DNA of 64,000 nt from Bacteroidota bacterium. GTDB lineage: Bacteria; Bacteroidota; Bacteroidia; Bacteroidales; WCHB1-69. Every line of letters starts with the position of its first letter. Position 1 is the stretch's first letter. Under the pieces are notes generated by a model that made no database searches, was not told where the DNA came from, and was given only the letters and a program-made list of their open reading frames with translations. Location: positions 1 to 64,000 of the forward strand of contig JAKPTX010000140.1 in the NCBI GenBank assembly GCA_029570835.1. Reading direction: 5' to 3'. Positions 9,301 to 18,521 of this stretch are shown here, piece by piece. The position numbers were made by a program, and so were the translations under genes.

Positions 9301-12300
9301 CAAAACTCGGATGGTCCTGAAATTGTTGGTGTAGGAGCCGGATGCACTGTCGTAGTTGCCGATACCGTTGCGCTACATCCTGCACTATTGGTTACGGTTA
9401 CACTATAGGTTCCTGCACCGGTTGCAATCATAACGGAATCGGAGGTACCATCGTTCCACAGGTAAGTTCTCCCTCCCGATGCCGTTAAAACGCTTGATGC
9501 ATTGGAACAGAAGGCACGGTTACCACTGATTACAGGGGTAGGCTTAGGGTTCATCACTACCGGAATTGAGGCAACGCCCGTACATCCATTCGCAGCAGTA
9601 ACAGTAACAGAGTAGGTTCCGGGAATGGTAATAGAATTGGCTTGTGTACTAGTGCCATTACTCCACATATAAGCGCTACCACCGGTTGCAGTCAACAGCG
9701 TAGAACCACCTTGACAGAATGCAGGGGTTCCTAAAATTGAGACCGTTGGTTTTGCTTTCACTACTACGGAACTCATGTGGGTAGCTGTACAACCAAAACT
9801 ATTGGAAACAGTAACAACATAGTGACCTGAAGTGGAAACCTCAATTCCTGCAGTTTGCGCTCCGGTTGACCATACATAACTATCACCCCCACCTGCTGTC
9901 AAAATTGTAGTTTCACCTTGACAAATTGATGTTTCTCCAATAATTGTAGCAGTGGGTTTGGGATGCACATTGAGTGTAATCAACTCTACAGCACTACAAC
10001 CTAATGAATTGGTTACAGTAACATAATAGAAAGAAGTTTGTGTAGGAGTCAAAAAAACGGTTGGGGAAGTTTGATTATCGATACTCCACAGGTAAGAGGT
10101 TCCTCCACTGGCTGTAAGTACGGTTGACTCTCCGATACAAATATCGGTATCCCCGGTAATCTCAACCTGAGGTTCACTTTGTATAAAGTTGATCGACTTA
10201 ATCTTTGAACATCCATTGGAAGAGGTTACCGTAACGGTGTATAAACCTGCATCCGCAACCGTAATAGTTGCTGCAGTATCTCCGGTACTCCAGTGATATG
10301 CACCATCTCCATGAACCGTAAATTGGGTACTCTGTTCAACACATTTCACAGAATCGCCGGTGATAAACACTTCAGGTGCTGGTATGGTTTGCACCTCCGC
10401 GGATAAGGTTAGGATACACCCTTTTTCATTGGTCAAAGTGAGCTCATAAGTACCTGCTTCCTCTACTACTATGGTATCCTGAATAGCTCCGGTACTCCAT
10501 AAAAGAGAATAGTTGGAAATTTCCTCTCCCACAACTACTAAAATCTCAGTTTCATTATCACAAAACGGATCGGGAATAACCAATTCACCTTCGGGTAGAT
10601 CATTCACAATCACCAAAATAGAATCTTCAACTACACAATTATACTCATTGGTTGCTGCAATATTATAATAGGTAGTTGTATCCGGAGCTACATAGATAGA
10701 ATCTTGAGTCTCGTCTGTAGACCAAAGCAGAGCAGCATCGGAAAAGGCAACCAGCTGCACAGTATCTCCATTACAGATCTCTAGTTGAGTTTCAACAACC
10801 GTCAAAGTAGGATTGGGATGAATAACCACACCCACACTGGTAGGGGTATAACACCCGTATTGATCTGAAACAGTAACGGTATAGATTCCACTTTCCGTAA
10901 CAAACAAACTGTCCGTTTCCACACCATTGCTCCATATATAATTGGTGCCACCTATTGCCACAATTGGAGAAAGGTCTCCATCACAGCGTTCCGTATTGCC
11001 CACAATTTCAACTGTAGGTGGATTGTGAACAAAAACTGTAACCGAATCAACATAAGAACATCCATTGGGTGCAGTCAGCATTACTGAATAAGTTGTGGTT
11101 TCCAAAGGAGATACTTGAATCGATGCGTTTGTGTCTCCTGTCGACCAAATGTACTGAAATCCCGAAGAGACTTCAATCTGTGTTGATTCTCCGTGACAGA
11201 TATCAAAAATACCTGTAAACTCTACTTCCGGCATAGGAATTACAACAGGAACTATCTTTTCAAGACGATAACATCCATTATTATTTTGAGCCCTTACAAC
11301 AATTGTATCGGAATTGTATGCAGTATAACTGGCTGACTCCAATTCATCGTTCCAAATCAACAGATCCGCATTTGTAACAGGAGTAATCGTAATAGAGTCA
11401 TAATCACAGAATGGTGTTAACGGTGGTATTTCAAGAGTTGGCGACTCTTGAATCAAAATTTCTGCGGATGCCTGACTTTGATAGCAACCGAGCAAATCTG
11501 TAACCGTTACACTATAGATTCCGGAGCTCTCCGGCACTATGGACTCTGTTTCCTCTCCGGTATTCCATAAAAAGAGTTCTCCACCGGTAGCTGTAAAGCT
11601 AAAAGACTCATTATCACACACTTCATTATCCCCAAGTATTTCGGCTTGGAAAGGAGTGTAAATAGTTAAATCAATCACAATAACACTATCACATCCATCC
11701 TGAGAGGTATATTCAATATTGTAAATTCCGGTTTCAGTATAACTATGCAGTGTATCAAACACATAAGGAGATGCAGTATCACACATCACTATACGAACTG
11801 TATCATAATAGGTTGGGAACACCTCTAAATAGAGCGTATGGAAACTATTGCATGCCGATTCAAAGAGATACTCACCCGATTGATTCAGAAGCGAATCCCG
11901 GTACAACAATGGTAGTTCCGAAGCACAAATTTGAAGTTCGTTTGTATCGACAACTGTAGGAATGAGCGTAACATGGTAGGTGATCACACTGTCACATCCA
12001 TCCTCTCTTAAAAAAGAAAACGTATAGATCCCGGGATCTGAAATAAGGGTATCTTCAAGTTGGTATGGCGTTTCATCAGTACATAAGTTCAGATCAACCT
12101 GCTCAAAAAATGGACGAATATCAATCTCTACTTCCACCAAACTATCGCATCCGTTGGACATAGCAAAGCGATGTATAAAAGAGGTTGACTGTGTAAACAG
12201 CGTATCCAAAGGTTCAAAATAGTACTCTTCACAGGTTCTCACATAATGTGTACCGGCTATACTATTCAGGATCAAACCTGTTCTACCTGAATTCAACTCA

Positions 12301-13181
12301 ATATGAAACACAGACGGAAGATCCTGAATTTGAAAACGATTTTTAATATAATTGATCTTCTCTACAGGAGGATTTCCTAAAATAGCGACAAATTGAGAGC
12401 ATCTTTGGTAATTCTCCTTTTCAACAACAACCACCTCACTAGAAAGGAAAAAAGGATTAACAGAGATATACGCTTCTCCGTCAAGGAAAAGGGTTCCTCC
12501 ATTCAAATTTGTTTTGTTGAGCATAAGGAATGCTGTTTCTTCCATTTTAATAGCCGATCCCCGAGGAGCATCATTATTTAAAAAGTGTACTCCATCAATC
12601 AATCCATTTCCCTTGTGAAGATAGAGGGCTCCCCCATTACTAGTTGAACTATTATTGCGAATCAGTCCACCATACAAACTCAAATTTCCTTCATTGTATA
12701 TGGCAGCACTCTCTCCATGATGTTCCTCCACAATAACTCCATTTTCAAATGCTAAAGAGCCTAGATTTTTAATCAAATGGTCAGAGGTTTGATATTGATC
12801 ATGGGTTCCACTAATTGTTAAAGTAAGTGTATCTGTTCCTATCACTCTACCCTGCAATATTAAACCTGTTCCCACTTTCGTTTCAATCAGGTGGGTTAAT
12901 GAGTCAGCCGGAGCCACAATGCTTGCCGCTGAGTCGGGAATCAATTTGAAGAACCCACTTTGAATCACAATTGGCGAGGAGAGGAAAACGTCTTGAGTAA
13001 TATAAATAGAATAGACTCCCCCCTGATATATTGAATATCCAAAATCGGCACCACCTATAGCCGTAATAAAAGTATTTCCATTAGTAACAATACCCCCCGG
13101 TGCGTTTTGGGAAAACAAAGATTTAGAATGAAATAAACTCAAAAAAAAGAGTATATACAATCCCCATTTTATCTTTTTCAT
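6342..13181 (-). CDS. Giant T9SS-secreted adhesin with 22 Cys-paired Ig-like repeats
   Basis: The 2279-aa protein has a signal peptide (about 1-25, ending LFSQ) and an N-terminal region (about 30-310) that reads like a parallel beta-helix (short NEGNLSLYGG-type turns). About four GCDS-type modules follow (about 315-508), then 22 tandem repeats of about 68-72 aa (about 510-2050). Each repeat has the form P-x-x-x-I-x-G-x-x-x-x-C, then YxWSxG, then YSVTVT-x-x-x-GC, and the two cysteines are present in all 22. A C-terminal type A sorting domain starts near IAIFPNPTQSDF and ends with VKKLIKQ, indicating T9SS export to the cell surface. The likely role is adhesion or gliding/biofilm; the ligand is unknown. 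It is the first gene of a six-gene unit. Confidence 0.88.
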   Translation of the reverse strand: MKKIKWGLYILFFLSLFHSKSLFSQNAPGGIVTNGNTFITAIGGADFGYSIYQGGVYSIYITQDVFLSSPIVIQSGFFKLIPDSAASIVAPADSLTHLIETKVGTGLILQGRVIGTDTLTLTISGTHDQYQTSDHLIKNLGSLAFENGVIVEEHHGESAAIYNEGNLSLYGGLIRNNSSTSNGGALYLHKGNGLIDGVHFLNNDAPRGSAIKMEETAFLMLNKTNLNGGTLFLDGEAYISVNPFFLSSEVVVVEKENYQRCSQFVAILGNPPVEKINYIKNRFQIQDLPSVFHIELNSGRTGLILNSIAGTHYVRTCEEYYFEPLDTLFTQSTSFIHRFAMSNGCDSLVEVEIDIRPFFEQVDLNLCTDETPYQLEDTLISDPGIYTFSFLREDGCDSVITYHVTLIPTVVDTNELQICASELPLLYRDSLLNQSGEYLFESACNSFHTLYLEVFPTYYDTVRIVMCDTASPYVFDTLHSYTETGIYNIEYTSQDGCDSVIVIDLTIYTPFQAEILGDNEVCDNESFSFTATGGELFLWNTGEETESIVPESSGIYSVTVTDLLGCYQSQASAEILIQESPTLEIPPLTPFCDYDSITITPVTNADLLIWNDELESASYTAYNSDTIVVRAQNNNGCYRLEKIVPVVIPMPEVEFTGIFDICHGESTQIEVSSGFQYIWSTGDTNASIQVSPLETTTYSVMLTAPNGCSYVDSVTVFVHNPPTVEIVGNTERCDGDLSPIVAIGGTNYIWSNGVETDSLFVTESGIYTVTVSDQYGCYTPTSVGVVIHPNPTLTVVETQLEICNGDTVQLVAFSDAALLWSTDETQDSIYVAPDTTTYYNIAATNEYNCVVEDSILVIVNDLPEGELVIPDPFCDNETEILVVVGEEISNYSLLWSTGAIQDTIVVEEAGTYELTLTNEKGCILTLSAEVQTIPAPEVFITGDSVKCVEQSTQFTVHGDGAYHWSTGDTAATITVADAGLYTVTVTSSNGCSKIKSINFIQSEPQVEITGDTDICIGESTVLTASGGTSYLWSIDNQTSPTVFLTPTQTSFYYVTVTNSLGCSAVELITLNVHPKPTATIIGETSICQGETTILTAGGGDSYVWSTGAQTAGIEVSTSGHYVVTVSNSFGCTATHMSSVVVKAKPTVSILGTPAFCQGGSTLLTATGGSAYMWSNGTSTQANSITIPGTYSVTVTAANGCTGVASIPVVMNPKPTPVISGNRAFCSNASSVLTASGGRTYLWNDGTSDSVMIATGAGTYSVTVTNSAGCSATVSATTTVHPAPTPTISGPSEFCSGSSVNLIVSGGSSYVWSNGSSGSYISVNQTGTYSVTATDSRGCTGEVSKTVVAHPLPNVVIAGDTNICTGESAFLMVNSTSGSTYMWSNGQTTPFINVTPSTSTNYTVVVTSSNGCTKSASIRVNVRPYPVITVTGNLSFCEGGQTEITAQGAAVYQWNTGASTPSVVLNEGGTYSVSGTSSYGCMSTAQVTVTKHALPIPVITGNSSICEGETGTLTASGGVTYFWSNGVSTATMNPTAAGTYSVTVIDQHGCSDSLSTVISVRPTPQVSIVGDSAFCQGSTLILTAHSVNQVTYSWSNGSTGSSISLNTPGIYSVTATDLNGCIATVSKNITQKSIPAVQISGNLSPCLGSSTTLSAVNAIQYLWSNGSTSNSITVTPSTSTQYSLTATGSNGCVKSTSVVVNPLPLPAAAISGGAPICEGASATLTATGGNQYLWSTGVNSNSITVSDAGTYTVTVSNSLGCSVPTSITLIVNPNPTASIIGEATVCEGNVLTLEAVGGSSYLWSNQATTSVITVNPASSTSYSCTVSNVYGCSVVVNKPVNVNPLPEPLLYGNDYFCEGGEMVLIATGGDSYQWSTGDTTSQIEISIPGLYSVTVSQSGCSATTHRYINSAPLPVVTITDPLSVCTGSIATLQATGGTSYLWSNDSHNATIHVTDGGFYSVTVTDSQGCSATASTTVTLLPAPNLQLTGNLTICEGDSTYILGGGADQYEWSTGETTPTIMLVPATTSTYSVTGTNLFGCSQSMLFTVIVNPAYHIEKAAEICQGATYNGYGFTISQQNQAGLFYFYRNLTTVLGCDSIIRLSLTVKPKPVLPETISGTANIHTPGNYTYVVDNPLYANSFEWSISNPTWTLSPSTSSSVNLTVNTTGTGILSVYGVNECGVSIPATLHIESTVSVDEFVLDRKIAIFPNPTQSDFQITVSDELKGTHFVIRDLSGKQIDYVIWDGSSTYYCASSLSVGFYFVEFYNQDQLISVKKLIKQ
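7030..11655 (-). repeat. 22 tandem ~210-bp coding repeats in the adhesin
   Basis: These are in-frame repeats of about 205-220 bp encoding the Cys-paired Ig-like modules. At DNA level they have diverged; shared stretches are those encoding SYLWSNG and YSVTVT. Module number could change by recombination, but the divergence suggests an old array rather than a recent expansion. Boundaries are approximate. Confidence 0.8.
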
Positions 13182-13200
13182 AACGTAGGTTTTAAAAGTG

Positions 13201-13208
13201 CAAATATA
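13201..13208 (-). promoter_or_regulatory. -7 box upstream of the adhesin operon
   Basis: The minus strand reads TATATTTG, matching TAnnTTTG, 20 nt upstream of the adhesin ATG and downstream of the enolase terminator. No good -33 box is visible. Confidence 0.5.
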
Positions 13209-13240
13209 CGTTAACTTTTGGGATTGAGTAAAAAAAAGAC

Positions 13241-13279
13241 AAAAAAAAAGAGCTTTTTTAACAAAAAGCTCTTTTTTTC
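13241..13279 (-). terminator. Intrinsic terminator after eno
   Basis: The minus strand contains AAAGAGCTTTTT and AAAAAGCTCTTT arms separated by a short loop and followed by a T run. It lies 14 bp after the enolase stop. The symmetry means it could also work on the plus strand. Confidence 0.85.
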
Positions 13280-13292
13280 ATAAATCATATCC

Positions 13293-14603
<1,311 letters not shown>

Positions 14604-14626
14604 TTAATATTTCAATTTTCGGTTTG

Positions 14627-14634
14627 CAAAGGTA
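14627..14634 (-). promoter_or_regulatory. -7 box of the eno promoter
   Basis: The minus strand reads TACCTTTG (TAnnTTTG), about 45 nt upstream of the eno ATG and only 16 bp past the nqrD stop. Confidence 0.55.
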
Positions 14635-14649
14635 CGAAAAAAAATTGAT

Positions 14650-15237
14650 TTATGATCTTTGGATCCAGATCATAATACCAACCAGTAAAAGTGCCATAGG
14701 AGGCAACATCATTAATCCGTTATTCATGTAGCCCGCTTCATAGAAAGAGGTAGGAATTACTTGCATATTCCATAAGGTTCCCGAACCGAAAATTTCACGG
14801 ATTACCCCAACAATAATTAGCACCAAACCATAACCGAACCCATTAAAGATTCCATCAAGGAAAGAAGGAATGGGTGGATTGCCCATTGCAAATGCTTCCA
14901 AACGCCCCATCACAATACAGTTTGTGATGATCAGCCCGACAAAAACGGAAAGCATTTTACTCATATCATAGAAGAATGCTTGCAAAATTTGATCTACAAG
15001 AATTACCATAGTGGCAATCACCACCAGTTGAATAACAATTCTGATTCGCGATGGAATCATTTTGCGTATTAAGGAGATAATCAAGCTTGAAAAACCGGTT
15101 ACAACGGTCACAGAAAGTGCCATTACAAAAGCGGGTTTCAGTTGAGCGGTTACAGCCAAAGCCGAACAAACGCCTAAAATCTGAACTAAAATAGGATTAT
15201 CTTTACTTAGTGGCCCAAAATATTTTTTGATACTCAT
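14650..15237 (-). CDS. nqrD: Na+-translocating NADH:quinone reductase subunit D
   Basis: This is one of the two six-helix subunits that carry sodium through the Na+-NQR complex in the inner membrane. The 195-aa sequence is hydrophobic throughout, with the family segments LGVCSALAVT, TNCIVMGRLEAFAM and GIFNGFGYGLVLI. It is a little shorter than the usual 205-210 aa, ending MIWIQRS, so a few C-terminal residues may be lost. It follows nqrC by 5 bp. The expected next genes, nqrE and nqrF, are not here; eno follows instead. RnfE is the paralogous alternative, but the nqrA-B-C neighbours make NqrD certain. Confidence 0.92.
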   Translation of the reverse strand: MSIKKYFGPLSKDNPILVQILGVCSALAVTAQLKPAFVMALSVTVVTGFSSLIISLIRKMIPSRIRIVIQLVVIATMVILVDQILQAFFYDMSKMLSVFVGLIITNCIVMGRLEAFAMGNPPIPSFLDGIFNGFGYGLVLIIVGVIREIFGSGTLWNMQVIPTSFYEAGYMNNGLMMLPPMALLLVGIMIWIQRS

Positions 15238-15242
15238 ATCCT

Positions 15243-15914
15243 CTATTTCTCCGTTAATGATCTTTCTTTTTTATTAATTTGTATTAAAAGGGGGATGTAG
15301 GGTTCCAACTCCTTTGCAATCATTGTTTCCAATCCTTGACTGGTGATTGTCCCCCCGGAAATGGCGTCAACTCCATGGTTAGGATTGACGTTACTGTTGG
15401 CAACTCCCCCCTTAACCACTTTAATCGACTGAAAAACACCCAGCTGATCGAACAGTTGTTTCCCTTCAAACTGAGAGTAAAAACGCTCTGTATTAATCTC
15501 ATCACCCAATCCCGGTGTTTCGCTCTTATGGTCAAAAACAGCACCTTGTACTGTATTTCCATCCTCTCTGATGGCAATATAGCCCCAAATGGGTCCCCAT
15601 AATCCTTTCCCTTTAAGAGAAAAAACGTAACAGTAGGAGTTATCCCGAAGTTTCACCTTGATCACTTGGCGTTGCTCTTTTTTTCCATTAATCAAAACCT
15701 CAACTTCACTCTCTTCAGCAACAGTATTATAAAATTGAATCGGATCTTCAACCGACTTATACCCCGATGCAGTCAAAATTTGAGTCATTCTCTCTTTTTG
15801 TCTGTTAGCTCGTTGAAAGGGTTGTAACCCGACTGAAGCCAGGGTTAAAATTGTTGCACAAATCAAAACAACAATCGTAGTAAAAACAAATATATAGGTG
15901 TTTGAAAACTTCAT
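15243..15914 (-). CDS. nqrC: Na+-translocating NADH:quinone reductase subunit C
   Basis: NqrC carries a covalently bound FMN on the periplasmic side of the Na+-NQR complex. The protein (223 aa) has one N-terminal membrane helix (about 7-27) and an FMN-binding domain. The flavin attachment motif is seen as SGGTITS near residue 190, where the second Thr-type position is the expected FMN site. It lies 5 bp from both nqrB and nqrD. It is somewhat shorter than proteobacterial NqrC but normal for this phylum. Confidence 0.93.
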   Translation of the reverse strand: MKFSNTYIFVFTTIVVLICATILTLASVGLQPFQRANRQKERMTQILTASGYKSVEDPIQFYNTVAEESEVEVLINGKKEQRQVIKVKLRDNSYCYVFSLKGKGLWGPIWGYIAIREDGNTVQGAVFDHKSETPGLGDEINTERFYSQFEGKQLFDQLGVFQSIKVVKGGVANSNVNPNHGVDAISGGTITSQGLETMIAKELEPYIPLLIQINKKERSLTEK

Positions 15915-15919
15915 CCCGG

Positions 15920-17074
15920 CTAAATTTTAAGATTATTAATTTTAATGATCTCCTTTTTCCTATTCCTGATATGAATCTGCACTACGATATAGTCAATCAA
16001 CGGAGCAAAAATATTCATCAATAGAATAGCCAACATCATCCCTTCGGGATACCCTTTATTGACTACCCTAATCAAGATGGCCATAACTCCAATGAGGAAA
16101 CCATAAACGACCTTACCTACCGGAGTGTGTGCTGCACTGACCGGGTCTGTCGCCATAAAAACAGCACCAAATAAAAAACCACCCAAGAAAAGGTGTTGCC
16201 AGGCAGGATAATCAAAAATGGGACTGCCTCCAATCCAGTTTAGAAGTCCTCCCATTGCCAATCCACCCACCACAACAGAGAGCATAATCCTCAGACTACC
16301 CACACCTGTAATAACCAAAAAAACAGCGCCCAATAGTATTGCAATTTTTGAAGTTTCTCCTATTGAACCCGGAATCGTCCCAACCATCATCTCCATCATA
16401 CCGGGTAATTGGCTTACTTCTCCCAAGGCCAAATGAGCTAAGGGTGTCGCCCCTGAAAAAGCGTCAGTTTGACCCGCAATCCACACAAAATCACCTGTAA
16501 TCACTTTGGGGTAAGAGAAAAAAATGAATGCACGAGCCACTAAAGCAGGATTGAGGAAGTTGTATCCGTTCCCCCCAAATACTTCTTTACAAAAAAGAAC
16601 AGAAAACGCGGTAGCCAAAGCGACAATCCACAACGGAATATCAGGAGGGAGAATCATCGGAATCAACAGTCCCGTGACAAAAAATCCCTCTGCCACTTGA
16701 TGATTTCTAATTTTGGCAAAGATAATCTCCACAGTCAATCCTGAAACATAAGTAACTATGATGATGGGCAATACTTTGATCAGTCCATAACCAAACATAC
16801 GAAGGTAGGAAACTGTTTCACCTGTAAATAGGAAATGCTGATAGCCCACATTCCAAATTCCAAAAAGAAGCGCAGGGAGCAGCGCGATCATCACCGTAAT
16901 CATACCTCTTTTCATATCCACCGCATCACGAATGTGTGTTCCTGTCTTGGTTCGAGTCTTGGGAGTTAGGAAAAAGGTATCCATCGCATCATAGAAGGGG
17001 TACAAAGGATGGAGTGGTTTCCCTTTTTGAAACCATTTTCCTACTTTTTCCGATATCTTTTCTAGTTTTTTCAT
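15920..17074 (-). CDS. nqrB: Na+-translocating NADH:quinone reductase subunit B
   Basis: NqrB is the large membrane subunit of Na+-NQR, binding riboflavin and covalent FMN and forming part of the sodium path. The 384-aa protein has many membrane helices. It shows the family's KEVFGGNGYNFLNPAL segment and the FMN-Thr motif SGATPLAHL (about residue 205). The N-terminal cytoplasmic region contains HPLYPFYDAMDTF. It lies between nqrA and nqrC with short gaps (14 and 5 bp). Confidence 0.95.
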   Translation of the reverse strand: MKKLEKISEKVGKWFQKGKPLHPLYPFYDAMDTFFLTPKTRTKTGTHIRDAVDMKRGMITVMIALLPALLFGIWNVGYQHFLFTGETVSYLRMFGYGLIKVLPIIIVTYVSGLTVEIIFAKIRNHQVAEGFFVTGLLIPMILPPDIPLWIVALATAFSVLFCKEVFGGNGYNFLNPALVARAFIFFSYPKVITGDFVWIAGQTDAFSGATPLAHLALGEVSQLPGMMEMMVGTIPGSIGETSKIAILLGAVFLVITGVGSLRIMLSVVVGGLAMGGLLNWIGGSPIFDYPAWQHLFLGGFLFGAVFMATDPVSAAHTPVGKVVYGFLIGVMAILIRVVNKGYPEGMMLAILLMNIFAPLIDYIVVQIHIRNRKKEIIKINNLKI

Positions 17075-17088
17075 AAATCAAACGCTAT

Positions 17089-18462
17089 CTATTTAACCAA
17101 CTCCCATAAAGCATCATGAACAATTTGTTGACAGTTGGTCTTGGAGGGACAGACAAATTCACACAGTGCAAAATCCTCCTCTACCACCTCATAAATCCCG
17201 AGTGCCTCCATCAAATCCAAATCTTTAATAATGCATGCTTTCAGCAGTTGATCCGGTAAAAGACGAAACGGAAAAACCTTTGAATACACATCTGAAAACA
17301 TCAAAGCACGCTGTCCGCCATGTAAACGGGTATCCATAACATACTCTTTTTTAGGCATCAAAAAGGATAAAAAGGTTCTCGATATGGAAAATTTATTCAA
17401 ACCGGGAGTCATCCAGCCTAAAAACTCTCTTTGTACATCATCACTAATTACTGAAATTTGATGATCATAAAACCCGATAAAGCCATCTTTACCCACATTT
17501 CGTCCTGTTAGTAGATTTCCGCTCACTACTCTTGGTAGTTCAATATCCACCTGTTCTTTTATTAAATCTGACAAAGCTGCTCCGATTATGGTATCATAAT
17601 ATTGAGGGTTTTTAACCTCAGACCCTGTTAAGGCTACAGTTCTGGAAAAGTCAAGTTGTTTATGTAGGAAAAGGTGTCCAATGCTGGCAGTATGTTGCGG
17701 GTCAACATACCATACCAACTCCCCTTTTTGAATTGGAGTAACAAAATGGATCTGTGTCCCCACATTTCCCGCGGGATGTCTCCCTTTAAACGAAATTACT
17801 CTAATATGAGTGGTATCAATCTTTTCCAGTACCTCTTTTTGCAACCAATCTGCCAATGGTTTATGGTCGGCAGGAATAGTAAGGTACAGATTACCCTTTG
17901 TCAGTTGAGACAATATTTTAACTCCCCGAGCAAACTGTGCTCCTTTATCTTGCAAAATATAGTGCAAATCAGGTGCCAAAGGGGCGGTATCAAAACAACT
18001 GATATAGATTGCTTTAGGTCTTTGGTCCGGATTAGCAATCGTCCCAAAAGGACGTTGTCTGATCATAGGCCAAACTCCGGCAGTTAACATCGTATCGATA
18101 ATCTCCTCCGATGACTCCTCTTTTATCATTTCCGTAGAAATCGAACTGCTATTTTTATGATCCTTTTCAATAATTACGGCGGTAATTCTTCTTTTTTCAC
18201 CCCGAACTATTTCGGTTACTGTTCCACTCACAGGAGCAACAAAGTTGATTTTGGGATTTTCTTTCGCAACAAAAAGGGAATCTCCAACCCGGACAGCAGT
18301 TCCGGCTTCTACCATTAACTGAGGAGTGATCCACTTGAAATCAGGTGGAGTTATGGCAACCTTTTGAGGAGTATATGCTGTTCTAATTGGTTGAGGCGAG
18401 CCCTTCAGCCGAATATCCAATCCTTTGGTTATCTTGATAAATCGATCCACTCTCATGCGCAT
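17089..18462 (-). CDS. nqrA: Na+-translocating NADH:quinone reductase subunit A
   Basis: NqrA is the peripheral cytoplasmic subunit of the Na+-NQR complex. The 457-aa length is close to the family's ~450. The N-terminal part has the barrel-sandwich motif (KGLDIRLKGSP, FVAPVSGTVTEI) and the C-terminal part has Cys-containing segments (FVCPSKTNCQQI). It is the first gene of nqrABCD, with a TAACTTTG -7 box 25-32 nt upstream. It begins MRMRV; the second Met is an equally possible start. Confidence 0.95.
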   Translation of the reverse strand: MRMRVDRFIKITKGLDIRLKGSPQPIRTAYTPQKVAITPPDFKWITPQLMVEAGTAVRVGDSLFVAKENPKINFVAPVSGTVTEIVRGEKRRITAVIIEKDHKNSSSISTEMIKEESSEEIIDTMLTAGVWPMIRQRPFGTIANPDQRPKAIYISCFDTAPLAPDLHYILQDKGAQFARGVKILSQLTKGNLYLTIPADHKPLADWLQKEVLEKIDTTHIRVISFKGRHPAGNVGTQIHFVTPIQKGELVWYVDPQHTASIGHLFLHKQLDFSRTVALTGSEVKNPQYYDTIIGAALSDLIKEQVDIELPRVVSGNLLTGRNVGKDGFIGFYDHQISVISDDVQREFLGWMTPGLNKFSISRTFLSFLMPKKEYVMDTRLHGGQRALMFSDVYSKVFPFRLLPDQLLKACIIKDLDLMEALGIYEVVEEDFALCEFVCPSKTNCQQIVHDALWELVK

Positions 18463-18486
18463 CCCTTTGAATAATAAAACAAGCTA

Positions 18487-18494
18487 CAAAGTTA
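18487..18494 (-). promoter_or_regulatory. -7 box of the nqr operon promoter
   Basis: The minus strand reads TAACTTTG; a TTTG (plus CAAA at 18512-18515) lies 17 bp upstream, slightly closer than the usual 19-21 bp. Confidence 0.55.
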
Positions 18495-18521
18495 CATCAT
18501 TTTTTGGAAATCAAACCCTAC

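Noticed and set aside
7030-11655. Regularly spaced repeats that could look like a CRISPR or minisatellite array
   Set aside because: The repeats are in frame inside one 2279-aa ORF, about 210 bp long and diverged; they encode Ig-like modules.
17674-18087. 137-aa ORF opposite nqrA
   Set aside because: Shadow frame of a well-conserved gene, no motif and no promoter.
14650-18462. Rnf complex instead of Na+-NQR
   Set aside because: The first gene is clearly NqrA and NqrB/NqrC carry the NQR-type flavin motifs and order; no RnfB or RnfC ferredoxin-type Cys clusters are present.
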